Source: Rusavskia elegans (Eukaryota > Ascomycota > Lecanoromycetes > Teloschistales > Teloschistaceae). Taken from it: a stretch of DNA of 64,000 bases. Made by a program: the position numbers and the translations under genes. Shown here in pieces: positions 13,053 to 24,283 of this stretch (positions within the stretch are counted from its first letter, which is position 1; each line of letters starts with the position of its first letter). The notes under the pieces were generated by a model. It searched no databases, was not told the origin of the DNA, and saw only the letters and a program-made list of their open reading frames with translations. The stretch spans positions 1 through 64,000 of the forward strand of contig SAUG01000125.1 of NCBI GenBank assembly GCA_011316305.1, given 5' to 3'.

Positions 13053-13717
13053 TCACCTCGAATCGTGGCTCCTCCGCCTATACGTTTCCTTGGTCACCAC
13101 CTCCCTATCGTCCTTCCTCGTCCGATGCATGAACAGCAACAAAAAGGCGGTGATGGCGAAGAAGATGCAATTCATGATGCCAAACGCGAAGCTCGCTTTT
13201 CGCATCGCACATTCCTTGTTTGTGTTCAAGCGCAAGGAAGGCGCATCGCCACTGATGCCATTGTTGTTGACGGTGACGGAGAAACGGCTGTCGGCGGAGA
13301 AATTGGAGCAGTCGGCGTTGGCGATGTTACGGAGCTCGTAGACGCCGGCGATGAAGGCGCCGACGAAACAGAGGTCGATGAAGGAGACGAACATGGCGGA
13401 GTCGCGGGTGGATTTGCGGCGGAGGACGGTGAGTATGGCCCAAGCGGCAGCGAGAACGGAGACGATGAAGAGAACGCTGGTCAGTCGTGAGATCTTCGGA
13501 AGAGGCTCCGAGGCGGGGACAAGGTTGACTTACAGGATGTCATTGGGTGTGAGGAGGTTGGATCTCTGATACTGATGGACGAAGTATGCCTGCGGATAGG
13601 TTAGTGAAAGATACGATGGGGTGAGGGCGGAATGATGCGGACCAGCATGCCCAGGGTGGGTATCAAGGTAATGATCTCCATGAAGCGCCAGAAAGTGAAG
13701 AGCAAGCCCCCAATCAT
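13053..13717 (-). CDS. Four-helix MARVEL-like membrane protein
   Basis: A small integral membrane protein of the fungal MARVEL/Nce102-like type, whose members shape membrane domains or take part in secretion. Exons on the minus strand are 13717-13643, 13589-13534 and 13476-13053, giving 184 aa. Hydrophobic segments lie at about residues 1-28, 44-62, 72-92 and 140-160. A polar loop between the third and fourth contains two cysteines (ADCSNF and KECAMR), and the short C-tail is charged (RTRKDDREVV). The ATG at 13717 is chosen because it lets the first helix be translated in frame; reading the genomic frame straight through does not. The first donor (GTCCGC) is weak, so exon 1 is less sure than exons 2 and 3. 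The domain call rests on topology and general resemblance. Confidence 0.78.
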
Positions 13718-14713
13718 TTTGGCTACGATGGGTCTTTAGTCGAATGTCGTGTGCGAAAGTTCCCCAGTGTATGGGCCAAATGACGAAGTTGGCGCAACCG
13801 CCGACGGCCAAGTATACGACTTCGATTGAAAGATCTGGGTGGGTGAATTGGTACAGGGAAGGCAAAGCGGTTGGTCGACAGAATTGAAAGGTTCTCAGTG
13901 TGCGAGATGGATGTGATGCTGGTGGTGATGGGGAGAGGTTGATAACTGAATGAGGTGGCTTGTCCCAGCCTTGGTCTTTGGTCTTTGGTCTGAAGTCTGA
14001 AGTCTGAAGTCTGAAGGGCTGAACCTTGGAAATCTCCCGGCGCCGTTCTCCCGCCCAATGGAGCGCCGAGATTTAAGCGGACCTAGCCTAGAATTGGCTA
14101 GTACTCTACAATAATCCAAGATGTTAGATGTTCGGCGTCAGTGAAAACGAAAACCGGATACGAAGCTCCTCTTCCAAGAATCAGCGAGCGAGACTACGTG
14201 GGCATGAAAAGCGGCCTGAAGTAGAAGTACTTCATCCTGTCAAGCAGTTCCCTTGGTCATGTTCATCTAGGTATCGACTTCAATCAACGGATTTCCAGAA
14301 ATAGTAGCAGTTAGCAAGAGTCTGCTCAAAGGCTATATTGAGTCAACATCGAGGAATGTAGTCGAACATGAGCAGGAGGATGGAGCAAGTCGATACAGCG
14401 AGAAAGTGCCGAGTACCGCAGGCGATGACATAGGAGTAGAAAACCGGTCGCAGCTTCCGACCTGCTTACACAGTAGCACGTGGCAGCACGTCAGATCCAC
14501 ATGCCATATTCTATCCACTTCTGTTTGTACGTAGAAGTGATTGATCCACTGCGAACCTGTCAAGAACGTTGAGTCCAGCAACAAGTCAGCAGCATTGGTG
14601 TCCCATCCCCAGCATCATGCCACAGTCTGTTGATCCAAAGCCAGACCGGCAGCTTCGTCAGACTGGTGGCGACAAAGCCGTTCATCTGAACAGCTAGCAA
14701 CTGCCCCTCCACC
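13718..14713. other. Divergent promoter region
   Basis: About 1 kb between the divergently transcribed MARVEL-like gene (-) and IKS1-type kinase (+). Apart from the heptamer array at 13973-14014 no gene or RNA was recognised; open frames here show no family features. Confidence 0.6.
13973..14014. repeat. 7-bp tandem repeat upstream of the MARVEL-like gene
   Basis: Six heptamers in a row: two GGTCTTT, one GGTCTGA and three AGTCTGA. The array lies about 255-300 bp upstream of the MARVEL-like start codon, in the shared promoter region with the IKS1-type kinase. Confidence 0.9.
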
Positions 14714-16992
14714 ATGTCCATCATCCCCTACAACTACGCCGCCAATCAGATCGTGCTGTAAGCAATTCACTCGCCCTGCTAGCAATGCCCATGCATTGAT
14801 CCAACTGATTTGTATCTTAGCCGTCATGATAATGCCCTCGTCGTCTTCGACCCGCAGTCCAAGCAGCTGGCCCTTCGAGACGTCTCACATCCCGACCTCG
14901 ACTTGACTGAATGTCCCTACTGCCATCAGCCCCTGCAGCGTGATAGCATTCGACATCAACCGCAGCCGCAGCATGGCCACGAACATCCAAACTCAGGCCC
15001 CGGCATGGCTGCACGCTTTGTCAATCCAGACTACTTCCGCATGCTTTCCGAGAGTTTGCCTGGATCCGACACCGAAGATGAATCCAGACCCTCATCTCCT
15101 CGAAGACGATTGGTACAGGGCACGCACCAGCACTCGAGCCCCTTGTCGACCTCGACTGGAGTCCGTGAACCCAAAGCGCCTGCTGCTGGCATATCCTCCA
15201 CCGCATTCAGCCAAGGTTATTTTAAACGTTTCTTCGTCGAAGAGAAAGAGCTTGGCCGAGGCGGCAAGGGAGTCGTTCTCCTCGTTAAACATGTTCTCGA
15301 CGGCGTGACGTTGGGTCACTTTGCCTGCAAACGCGTGCCAGTTGGGGACGACCACGAATGGCTGGAGAAGGTGCTGATTGAAGTTCAGCTTCTGCAATAC
15401 CTCTCCCACCAGCATCTAGTCTCCTATCGACATGTTTGGCTCGAGGACGTCAAGCTTTCCAACTTTGGGCCCAGCGTACCCTGCGCTTTCATTCTTCAGC
15501 AGTACTGCAATGCTGGCGATCTTCACGGCTATATCTTTGATCAAAGTGATGAACCCTCTGACTCAACATACCGAGTACAGCTGGATGCACGTAAAAGAAG
15601 GGGTTCCCAGTACCAGCCCGATCGGCCCAAGGACATTCGCGGTCGAAGGCTTGAATTTGATGAGATCTATTCCTTTTTCAAGGACATAACGTCTGGTCTA
15701 AACCACCTCCAGTAAGCATTTTCCCGAATGCCTTGACCCCGAGTCCTTTTCGATCTGGGAGCGTAAGACCAATGAGGAGATAAGCTTAGTCACGTATTCA
15801 TCTTTAATCCAGAGGGATATCTTGGAACCACATCGCGCGACTTCATGAAGAGATGCTGACCACAGAAAATCGCTTTAGCGTCAACGGATACATTCATCGA
15901 GATCTCAAACCCAGTAATTGCTTGCTTCACGATTCTGGGAAAGGGGGCTTGCGCGTTCTGGTGAGCGACTTTGGCGAAGCCCAGCTCGAGAGTATGGCAC
16001 GTAAGTCCACAGGGGCGACCGGGACAATCTCGTACTGTGCCCCTGAAGTCCTTCGGAGGAACGACTTTGGGACTCTGGGCCAGTTCACCACCAAATCAGA
16101 CATTTTCTCTTTGGGCATGATCCTCTATTTTCTATGTTTCTCTCGGCTACCCTACCAATATGCAGATCATCTCAACGAAGAGAATGAGGATCTGGAACAG
16201 CTGAGGGATGAGATAACTTCTTGGTCGGGGCTTCAGGAAGAACGGAAGCTGCGCCCTGATCTACCCGAGAAGCTATACACTTTCCTCCGGCGCCTCCTGT
16301 CCCTCGTACCCGCTGACCGCCCGAGCGCAGAAGAGATATTATATGGTATCAAGACCGGTTCTGGACTCGACGAGATATCGGATACTCGACCGCCTTTGGC
16401 GAACCACATGTTCGATGACTTGCGCAATAGCTCTCGCATTTCTCCGATCGATAGCCCTCAAGGAGGAACACCGCGGCCGCGGACACCAACTCGACGGCAG
16501 TCTACGAGTGGCTTCGCGCGTCCGGGAGGAATGGCTAACCTACGTCTTTCGTCTTTCCAAAGGGCCAAGAATCCCGGACAATCGGTGTCTGCAGAGCAGA
16601 GGCCACACAGCCCGAATAATAGTCTTATCTTACGGGAGCAGTATCCCTCACCGACGCGTCAGATGGCTCAACTCCCTGCTCCGCGCCGTTCACCATCCCC
16701 GCTTTCCATTGGCCGCTTTGCTTTCTCTCGCGCTTCCGGCCAGAGATCGGTCAAGCTCATCCTTCTCCTTTTCAAGATCTTCTCCATCAATCTACTCTGC
16801 AATCCCATGGCCGCCCGACCAACCATAGCGTATCCCTTACTGGCCCTCACAGCCTGTGATGTTGCATTTGTCAACCTCGGGCTTGGAGTTTCTACCATGC
16901 TGATGATGGCACATGTGCTCTTGATGTGGACTGTTTCCACATCGGGCATGCTTTGTGTCTCTAGGGCCAGAGCTTGGGAGGATTATAGTTAG
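14714..16992 (+). CDS. IKS1: IKS1-type serine/threonine protein kinase
   Basis: A protein kinase of the fungal Iks family, whose cellular role is poorly known. Exons are 14714-14757, 14821-15711 and 15879-16992, giving 682 aa. The N-terminus carries the family mark SHPDLDLTECPYCHQPL near residues 37-53. The kinase domain shows the glycine loop GRGGKG (about 160), the ATP lysine in FACKRV (185), HRDLKPSN (318-325), DFG (342-344) and CAPEV. The second intron ends at CTTTAG just before 15879, after a CTGAC branch site; this yields HVNGYIHRDLKPSN, as expected for the family, while an earlier acceptor would insert unrelated residues. A Ser/Arg/Pro-rich linker follows. The C-terminus (about 595-670) holds two strongly hydrophobic stretches, so membrane anchoring is likely. 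Confidence 0.88.
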
Positions 16993-18740
16993 CTTTCTTT
17001 TTTTTCCCATATGATACCCACTGGGCAGGCAGGTGTGTGGGTCCAAACCAGATAGTATGACTACGTAGCAAACAATCGCATTCAGAACGTAACGGTCGTC
17101 AGGAAGCAAGTCTTACTCGAGCGACGCGCGGATTATCTGCATCCAACATTATTAACGCGCCATCGTTATCCACAACCAGGTGTGGTATTATGTAAATACT
17201 CCCCAAGATCCCCCTAATGCGATCGACTTGCATTGTCGGAATGTCCACCAGTGCGCCCCACCACGCCCTGCCTGTACATCTCCACAACGCCCTGCATGCC
17301 GGGTTGGGGTGACACGAGGCTGGTGTGCGCCTCGCCAAGGCCTCGTGAACCGGTATTCTTCTGGTACGGAGTAATGGGAACATGAACAGGGGTATAATAG
17401 TCTCGGCGGCTGTGTCTGCTGTGAAGCGTAGGACAAAGCGGTTGATCCACAATGAAGCACTCGCTTTGCGTGACCACCGTCATTCAGCAATGCCATTCAG
17501 TTGGAACGTGATTAGCGGTACATCGACGGTGAGAGCCTAAGCCCCGCCGATCGATGTCGTTTCCTGGGGTAAAATGTCAATTGAATCATGACGAGGCTTC
17601 GCCTAGAGCGGACCACCATGAACCTTCAAGGATGACTAAAGCAATCCATGTTGCTGGTGATGATGATATTGTCCTTGGGGGTTATCTCGGCGAAATGTTA
17701 GGTACGATCAGGGATTTCGAAATAATAACATGCCTGTTCCTTGCCTTTGGCATTAATTAAATGAATTCTGCTCCGGAGGCTTCAGAGGACTAGAAAGGCT
17801 GTTTAAGAGCAGCTCGCAACCCAGATGACTCTCGAAATAGGCGTTGAGAGCTTAATCATTGAGACGTTTTTGCGAAAGGTTGAACTCGAACACGCTCGCT
17901 GCAGTGGGCGCCGACGCATGCAGCCACTGTACTGTCAACTGATCCTATCTTGACAAACGCCGGCCTCCAGCACAAGGTACCTTGCCCTGAGATGAATGAT
18001 TGCGGCCACAGTTGAGATACATTGGTCTCGACATGAACGCTGACTGCATGCATGAAGCGACATGGTCATTGCAACGGCAGCCAGAAATGCTTACCAAGTA
18101 TCCAAGCCACCACCCTCAACGGGCTCCTGAACGCCACCTTCCCGCAACGCACTCGTGGTAGGGCTTCTTAGTCGGCGGACTGAAGAAAAACGGTGCGCCA
18201 GGAGCGGGTATGCCTCGATGCCTGAATTGCACGACCAGTCGAGAAACCCCTGAAGGAAGACTGCTGCAGGGTTTAACGGGAATGGCCGATGATGTTGAGA
18301 GTTATTGATCATGAGTTCTGTGTTGTCAAGTCTATCAGACCGTCAACCCGGCAGCGTTACAGAATTCATGTGCGCAGGGAATATCCGTCCTGTCTACACC
18401 GGTTGGGTGTTGATCCGCCGACTGGTTGACCGGTTACGGTAGCGTCGAGGGAACCCGCTCTACCTTACTCACCGCAAGGTGTGGTGCTCGACTTCTTCCC
18501 GACCGGACTCTGCTTTTCACACGGTCGAGTGTCTTCATGGTTCAATCCTCGAAAATATAGTTGATCCCTTACCGGCCCCTTGCTAAACGGTCAAGCGGTC
18601 CAAAGATCAGATCAGCATTGACAGAGGACCATAAAAAGCAGCACCATTTCAACTTCTCCAGAACTTTGGCCTGAGCAAACAAAAGAAAAAAGGCCAAAAC
18701 GATAGTACGGATAGTCCGCATCTGGTCTTGACTTCACAAA
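16993..18740. other. Intergenic region upstream of the Zn2Cys6-like gene
   Basis: About 1.75 kb. Several overlapping frames of 60-117 codons occur on both strands around 17.1-17.5 kb, but none has a domain, repeat or splice pattern that supports a gene. ATAAAAA near 18632, about 110 bp before the next start codon, could act as a TATA-like element. Confidence 0.5.
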
Positions 18741-21239
18741 ATGGTACCACAACAGCAGTACCGTGTCTCTGAAGGCTCGTCTACCACCTCGTCACAGACT
18801 CACTTTACCCCTTCCGAGACGATGCCTTCACCTCCAGCTACCATGCTCGATGTTTCCCAGCAAGCTCATGAGGATTTCGGCACTTCCAGTCTTCCGCTGA
18901 GTGAGCTAGCAGTGTCTGATGGACCATGGCCAATGGACCTCGACACTATCCCTGTGCTCGACATGCGTGTGAGTTTCGAGCAGCGATCCTTGGATGAGGG
19001 ATTGGACCAACATTTGGGCAACCAGAACGGATGGCCAGCATATGACCGTGGGCAGACCAGCAGCCAGTATGCAGGATCAAGTACGGCTCGCAGCAACCCG
19101 ATCCTTCCGACTTCATTGTTTCAACACTCAAGTTGACCGCTGAGCTGACGAGTTGCTGTAGGTTGGCCTCAACCCATGCGTCCACTCCAGTTAGGTTTGG
19201 ATGATATAGATGGTCCGGCGGACGGCCGAATCCTCTTTGACCAGACTCAAAGGATGGATGAGCTTATCGCGGCTTGCGACCAGGCCTTTCATGCAGAGCA
19301 ACAATCGCCGCCTACTGAGCAGACCAATAACACACCTCGGTACGTTCCTAGGCCGACGGAAGCAACAGTAGCGGTAGCTCGACCATGGTCTCCAGAGATC
19401 CTTAATAGTGATCAGCTTGAGAGGAGCCCTGGAGCACAAGAGCTCCTTTATGGACCTGCCTGGGACTCACATCCTCGACACCGGGCCACTTTCAATGATG
19501 AGAGGCTTTTTCCAGGCGGAGGGTTTGCCGAAGAGCTTGATCCAGATGACTCTTCCGGCTCGGACGCGCACCTTGTCGACGTTTTATTGCCTGAAGATAA
19601 CATCGACCCTCCTCCTCCTCCTGATCCGGTAGGTCCGCCGGCTCAGATGGCTGATAGGAAAGATGGTCTCTCCAGGAAAACATCCAAAGCTAGAAAAGTA
19701 GGAGGTCGCCGTCGTCAGCCTCTTAACTCCCATAGTCGGCACAACGCCAAGATGATTCGACGAGCCCAAGGCCAGTGCTGGAGTTGCATTTTGCAACGGA
19801 ATCCGGTATGAACTCATCCTTGAGAGCAAGGCGATTGCTTGAATAACTGTTCCAAGCTGACCATTGCAGTGTGAATTCGAGAACGAATGGGATATGATAT
19901 GCATCGGTTGCAAGAGAAAGCGGAAGCCCTCCCTCATTACAGGTTGTTTTTGTAAAAGGCTACCTGATCTCACGCCGGACTTCATACCAGCAAGCCTTGC
20001 CGAAATGCACGAGCCAAACAAGTTCAATGCTTTGGCTGCAAAAAGCATCCGTCGCTGGCTGGACAATCATTTCGAAGTCTATGTCACATGGGGACACCGA
20101 TTCCCCTCAATCAAATTTGCTGCGACGGAAGTCGAATCGATAGGGAACCGTTTGCTGTTTCAGAACCAATATCGGCTCAACCTCATCACCAACCAGTACG
20201 ACCTGGTTCAAGTTCCGTCTCCACCCCTCGGGATACAGCTCATGGAGGTTGTCAAATATCGGGCAAGGTTGAACCAGTATCTTGAAGGGATACTTCGGTA
20301 TAGTTTCAGCTGGTTTCCTACAGACTGCTTCCGTGGGGACGATTGTCGTGTTGAAAGAGACTTCTTAATTCCTATTTTCGAGTACCATGAGGCAGCTACC
20401 GGAAGAGTGAGTTTGCTCCGCCAGGGATAGCCTCACACGGCTAATTAGACCACTCAGGAGAAATATCTGGTCCACCAGGCTCTGAAATTGGTCGTACTGA
20501 CCTTCATTATGAACCACTCTCTGACTCTCGTCGAGGACACCAAGGACTTTGTGTACAGGCAGTTAAAGAACAAGCCCAAAAATCCCTTTGGCAACCATAC
20601 TTGCGCGCGATGGCTCAACAAGCAGATCAAATTCTTGCTGGCCACACTACACAGAGATGTCCTGAAGGAGTTGCTCAACAGATTCCAAGACGCACTGCGT
20701 CTTTCGAAAAGGAAAGATCTATGGGCGCCACTATTCGCCTCGATAGTCATCTTAGCAATGACGACCGGAGCGCTCCAAGTGACAGTTCGGTGTAAGGAGG
20801 AAACGGACAAACAGGAAGGAACGATCGAGCAGGATGACAGAACAGCCGATAAGGAAATCGCACGGATGGATGAATGTTTCGACTGGCTGAGAATACTCTT
20901 CCACCAAGGGTTCAGGACTTTGCTGCCCACAGGATTGAACCCTTTACGAGATCTTGCTGATCGCGCCTGCCTCGACAACGCTTCCCAGATGCTTGCGGCC
21001 AAGGCAAGTGGAATCGTCGAGCAATACCGTAAGCCTTCTTACACAGAGCGCTGGTGTGCCACATGATGAGCTGAAATCAAATGTTAGATACTTTCCTGGT
21101 AGCCCGCCAAGTGTTGCATCCACCGACTACAACACGTGACCCTCAGACAGCGAGACTCATTGCGAAATTCTTACTGTGTTTCGATCCTCCAGTCGAGCAG
21201 AATCAACCTCAGCCTGCGGTTGCAGCCAGCACGCAGTAG
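18741..21239 (+). CDS. Zn2Cys6-like fungal protein with a mid-protein cysteine cluster
   Basis: Probable nuclear regulator. Exons are 18741-19080, 19162-19805, 19870-20406, 20458-21028 and 21088-21239, giving 747 aa with all phases agreeing. Residues 1-290 are Ser/Pro/Gln-rich and acidic with a proline run. A basic stretch (KARKVGGRRRQ) precedes a cysteine cluster C319-x2-C322-x6-C329-x9-C339-x2-C342-x11-C354. The order is that of a Zn2Cys6 binuclear cluster, with a long last spacer. The cluster is in the middle of the protein, whereas classic Gal4-type factors carry it at the N-terminus. The C-terminal half is probably helical and has no motif I can name. It resembles a Pezizomycotina family known to me only as hypothetical or C6-finger proteins. 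DNA binding is inferred. Confidence 0.72.
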
Positions 21240-22263
21240 ACGACGGATATTTTCAGATCATTCATACATACATACAAAAGAGCAGGGAAGGTAGATTTGA
21301 TTGACATGAGAATACGAGCGTTTGTCCGTCCATATTTAAAAAGTCCTCCTGCCTCATCGAACGAAGACAGCAGGGTGGAGAAGACGCGGCCCTGCTAAAA
21401 ACCTGTTCTTTTCTCCCACTGACTAGGATAAAGTATGCCCCAAGACCATTGAAAAAGGCGCAGGAGGTAGGCAAAGCCGTGGTTTTTGGTTAAGACACGT
21501 AGCAGAATTGGGCAGAGATGCAGCTCACCAACATAGCTAGATTCCTAGCAAAGGGACGAATATAACAGCTATTCGATACCTCGCTTGAGTTGCAATGGGA
21601 AGTGCGATACAGCTCCACACTGATACCGTGGTGAGCCTTGACTGACGCAAACTCGGTATGTCTGTATCTGCTTCGTGGTAGAAAAGTATGGCATGAAATT
21701 TTCCTTACCTATGAGTAACGAGCCTCGAGCAAACGAGTGACCGAGTTGGGCTGAGTAAGCGACTCCGCACCAAACCCCGTTGATTGGTGGGGGCAGGTTT
21801 TATGAAAAGTTTTCAATTTCATGCCAAGTACGGGAAGTCACGTGAGGTAACATCTTGGCGCTTTACAGATACCAATCATTTAAAGCTTGTTTTTTCTCTG
21901 GTATAAGTAAGATCGTTGGCTCTGTGTACGTAAGCGCTGAGTCAGCTCCCAAGTCAAATCGAGCGCTGAGTGCTGTAATTTCCATCTTCACACTTCTTGA
22001 ACGCATAATCAACTGCCAGCCTCTGCTCCTCAAAACGGACCCTTCCATAGGTTGGTCAGTCATATTGGCGATCTAGATCGACCAATTCTACGGCACTGGT
22101 ACGATCTTTGGTAGGACCCATTGGTTCGATTGCCAAAGATCTCAACAGTATGCCAGACATCTACGATGGAATTGGGAGTATCTGCATTACGACTGCATGA
22201 TCTTACCTTAACACCTTGGGTTGATTACTAGAATACTATTCATATACGGTCAGTTCGGCTCCA
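21240..22263. other. Intergenic region between convergent genes
   Basis: About 1 kb between the ends of the Zn2Cys6-like gene (+) and ATG5 (-). Short frames only; no gene, RNA or repeat was recognised. Confidence 0.6.
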
Positions 22264-23299
22264 TCAGCCCATCATCACCAAGCCAACATGCAACCATCCG
22301 TCGAGATAAGCTACCTCCCTGAGGAGTCCCTCAACCTGCGCGCTCATCGGTACCACTGCGCCGTGCAGAACTGGTCTCGCCAGAATTGGTGTTCTGCGAC
22401 TGGGGAACAAGGCCGGCAGAAGAGCATGCAGTGCTGTGCCCAGAGTTTGCGGCTCCTTCGTACCCTGCAAAAAAGGCGAGATAAGGGACTGGACAACCCT
22501 CAAATGGCCCGTCGAAGGCTCTGAGGCGGACGGGGAGGATGGAAGATAGATCTTCAAAGGAATATGCCGGAGCGGCGCGCCTTGGGCGTATAGTAATTTC
22601 TGGAAGATAGGATCGAATATGGAACGATCGTCTGGAGATCATCGCGTTAGCTCTCGACGTAACAGAAGGTAGCTTGCCTTACGCTGCTGGACAGCATTCC
22701 ATAATTGGGTCGAATCGTCCTTTGACAGGGACATGATTCCTTTCGCTGTACCGTTCCGAAGAAAGTCCGCCTCCTTGACACTATTGATGAAAGCATCATG
22801 CAACACTTTGCCCTCCGCATCTGGTTGGACAAGTTGATCCCCAGGCCAATCCGTGAAATGCAACGTCAGCCGCCAGGGTAGCGTGGAAGGTCGCTGAGAT
22901 GGAGAAGAGTGATCGTCTTTATCAGAGTCGTTGACTTGAGCAGTGGGAGCACCGGAGAAGAGATCGTAGAGCAGTCCAAGAGGGTAGTGCCATTTTAGCG
23001 GTACGTGTTCGTAGGTAAACCAGCCCCCTTGAGGTGCTGCATCAGGGTCGATCAGGAAGGGTGCGAAGAAAGCGTGTAGTCGTGGTAGGAGGAATGGAAG
23101 ATAGGACAGTCGAGGATACTGGATCTGGAAGACCGCATTTCAGTCCTTGCAAAATCACAATGCTATCTGATAGACTCACAAGGTACGGGTCCGACTGATC
23201 ATAGATTCTACATTCCTGCGGCGACAATCGAATTTCCAGTGGCACCGACCCATCCCATATTGCGTCCTGCAGCCCGGTACTCTCTTGTTGAAAAGTCAT
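22264..23299 (-). CDS. ATG5: Autophagy protein Atg5
   Basis: Atg5 is joined covalently to Atg12 and, with Atg16, acts as the E3-like complex that attaches Atg8 to phosphatidylethanolamine on the growing autophagosome membrane. Minus-strand exons are 23299-23180, 23124-22683 and 22631-22264, giving 309 aa, the usual fungal length. The N-terminal ubiquitin-like part begins [13 protein letters not shown]. The helical region carries [17 protein letters not shown]; its lysine, about K157, is at the site that accepts Atg12 in yeast and human Atg5. The second ubiquitin-like fold ends the protein (HIPLKIYLP onwards). The intron between exons 2 and 3 (GTAAGG..CCAG) is phase 1. The frame stays open if this intron is retained for a few codons only, so splicing is needed for a full protein. 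Confidence 0.95.
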
Positions 23300-23908
23300 C
23301 GCGCATAAGGGAGTATGGAATCACACGGTTGCTTGCTGCAACGCTCGGCTGAGGTCTCGTCAGTACAAAATGACGACATATTGCGTATCGATAGCAATCA
23401 GAAATTGACAATCTGACACTGACAGAATTCAAGCCGACAAAGGGGAAATGGGCGAAGGGCGCCCAAGGCGCCTGATCGACAGTCCCCAAAGAGCCCGACT
23501 CTCCAAACAATCCTCATCTTGGCCAACAATGTCATACGCGACGGATCACTCGTAAAGTGCATACCGATTTATAACTACCGCGTCATCTGACACTTCGAAC
23601 CTTTCATAGGCATATCAAGGATAAATGGACGGTTAGGTCCCATGGCTGGTACACTGCGTTACCCTTGATGTGAAGTGAAGAGCAAAAGCCTGTACGTCAA
23701 AGGCCTTTTGAAGCATTCCATGTGCTCAATCCTACCCTCTGCCTGTGAACCGATTGATGGGTGACGCAACAATAAGCATCTACGCATTGCAACTCAGGTT
23801 ATGTACCTTCCTTTGAATATCGAGGAGCTGACTCGCTCAAGTGTTTCTACCACAACAAGGGAAGTTGACACGATGCTGCATTTTGTAGCTTTCATGTCCG
23901 TCGGTCTA
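23300..23908. other. Region upstream of ATG5
   Basis: About 600 bp upstream of ATG5 and downstream of the weakly supported small reading frame. No gene or repeat was recognised. Confidence 0.5.
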
Positions 23909-24283
23909 CTATGGCGCTTCCTGCATTGTAACAAACCTCCAGTGTTCCTGCTCAATGTTCTTCACAGTTGCCGGTCCCAAAGCCTTGATCTTAGACATGA
24001 TCTTCTTGAACTCTACCTGGCATCGTGGTTCGTAAGTCAGGCGGCCTGCATCGTGTCGAAAACCATGTCGATTACTTGTTCAAAGCATAGTCGATCCGGG
24101 CCCTCACAGCCAGGACATGGTGCAGCATGCGTGTCTTCGACTCTCACTAAGGCCCGCAAGGTTGGTATTCATAGCTAAAGACAACATCGTTCCAAACATC
24201 TGATTGTATTTACCAAGCCTGCAATCTGTACCTTTACAATCGTTTCGTACTTCGGCTCCTTGATATCGACGTTGTAGGATCAT
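23909..24283 (-). CDS. Possible small spliced gene overlapping the CK1-like stop codon
   Basis: Tentative. Exons 24283-24214, 24146-24076 and 24016-23909 would encode 82 aa with matching phases. The two introns are GTAAAT..CTTAG and GTAATC..GCCAG, the second with a CTGAC branch site. The middle carries PCPGCEGPDRLC, a possible zinc-binding knuckle. The end, KKIMSKIKALGPATVKNIE, looks helical and protein-like. The start ATG overlaps the stop codon of the CK1-like gene in ATGA, which is odd for a separate eukaryotic gene. It may instead be the last exons of a longer or decayed gene. The family is not recognised. Exon 3 is the best supported part; exon 1 is a guess. Confidence 0.27.

Noticed and set aside
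17099..17496. Several overlapping frames of 64-117 codons
   Set aside because: All three minus-strand frames and a plus-strand frame are open together, which points to chance lack of stops rather than coding.
23801..24178. 125-codon plus-strand frame
   Set aside because: The better protein-like signal in this stretch is on the minus strand with splice sites; the plus-strand frame has no recognisable feature.
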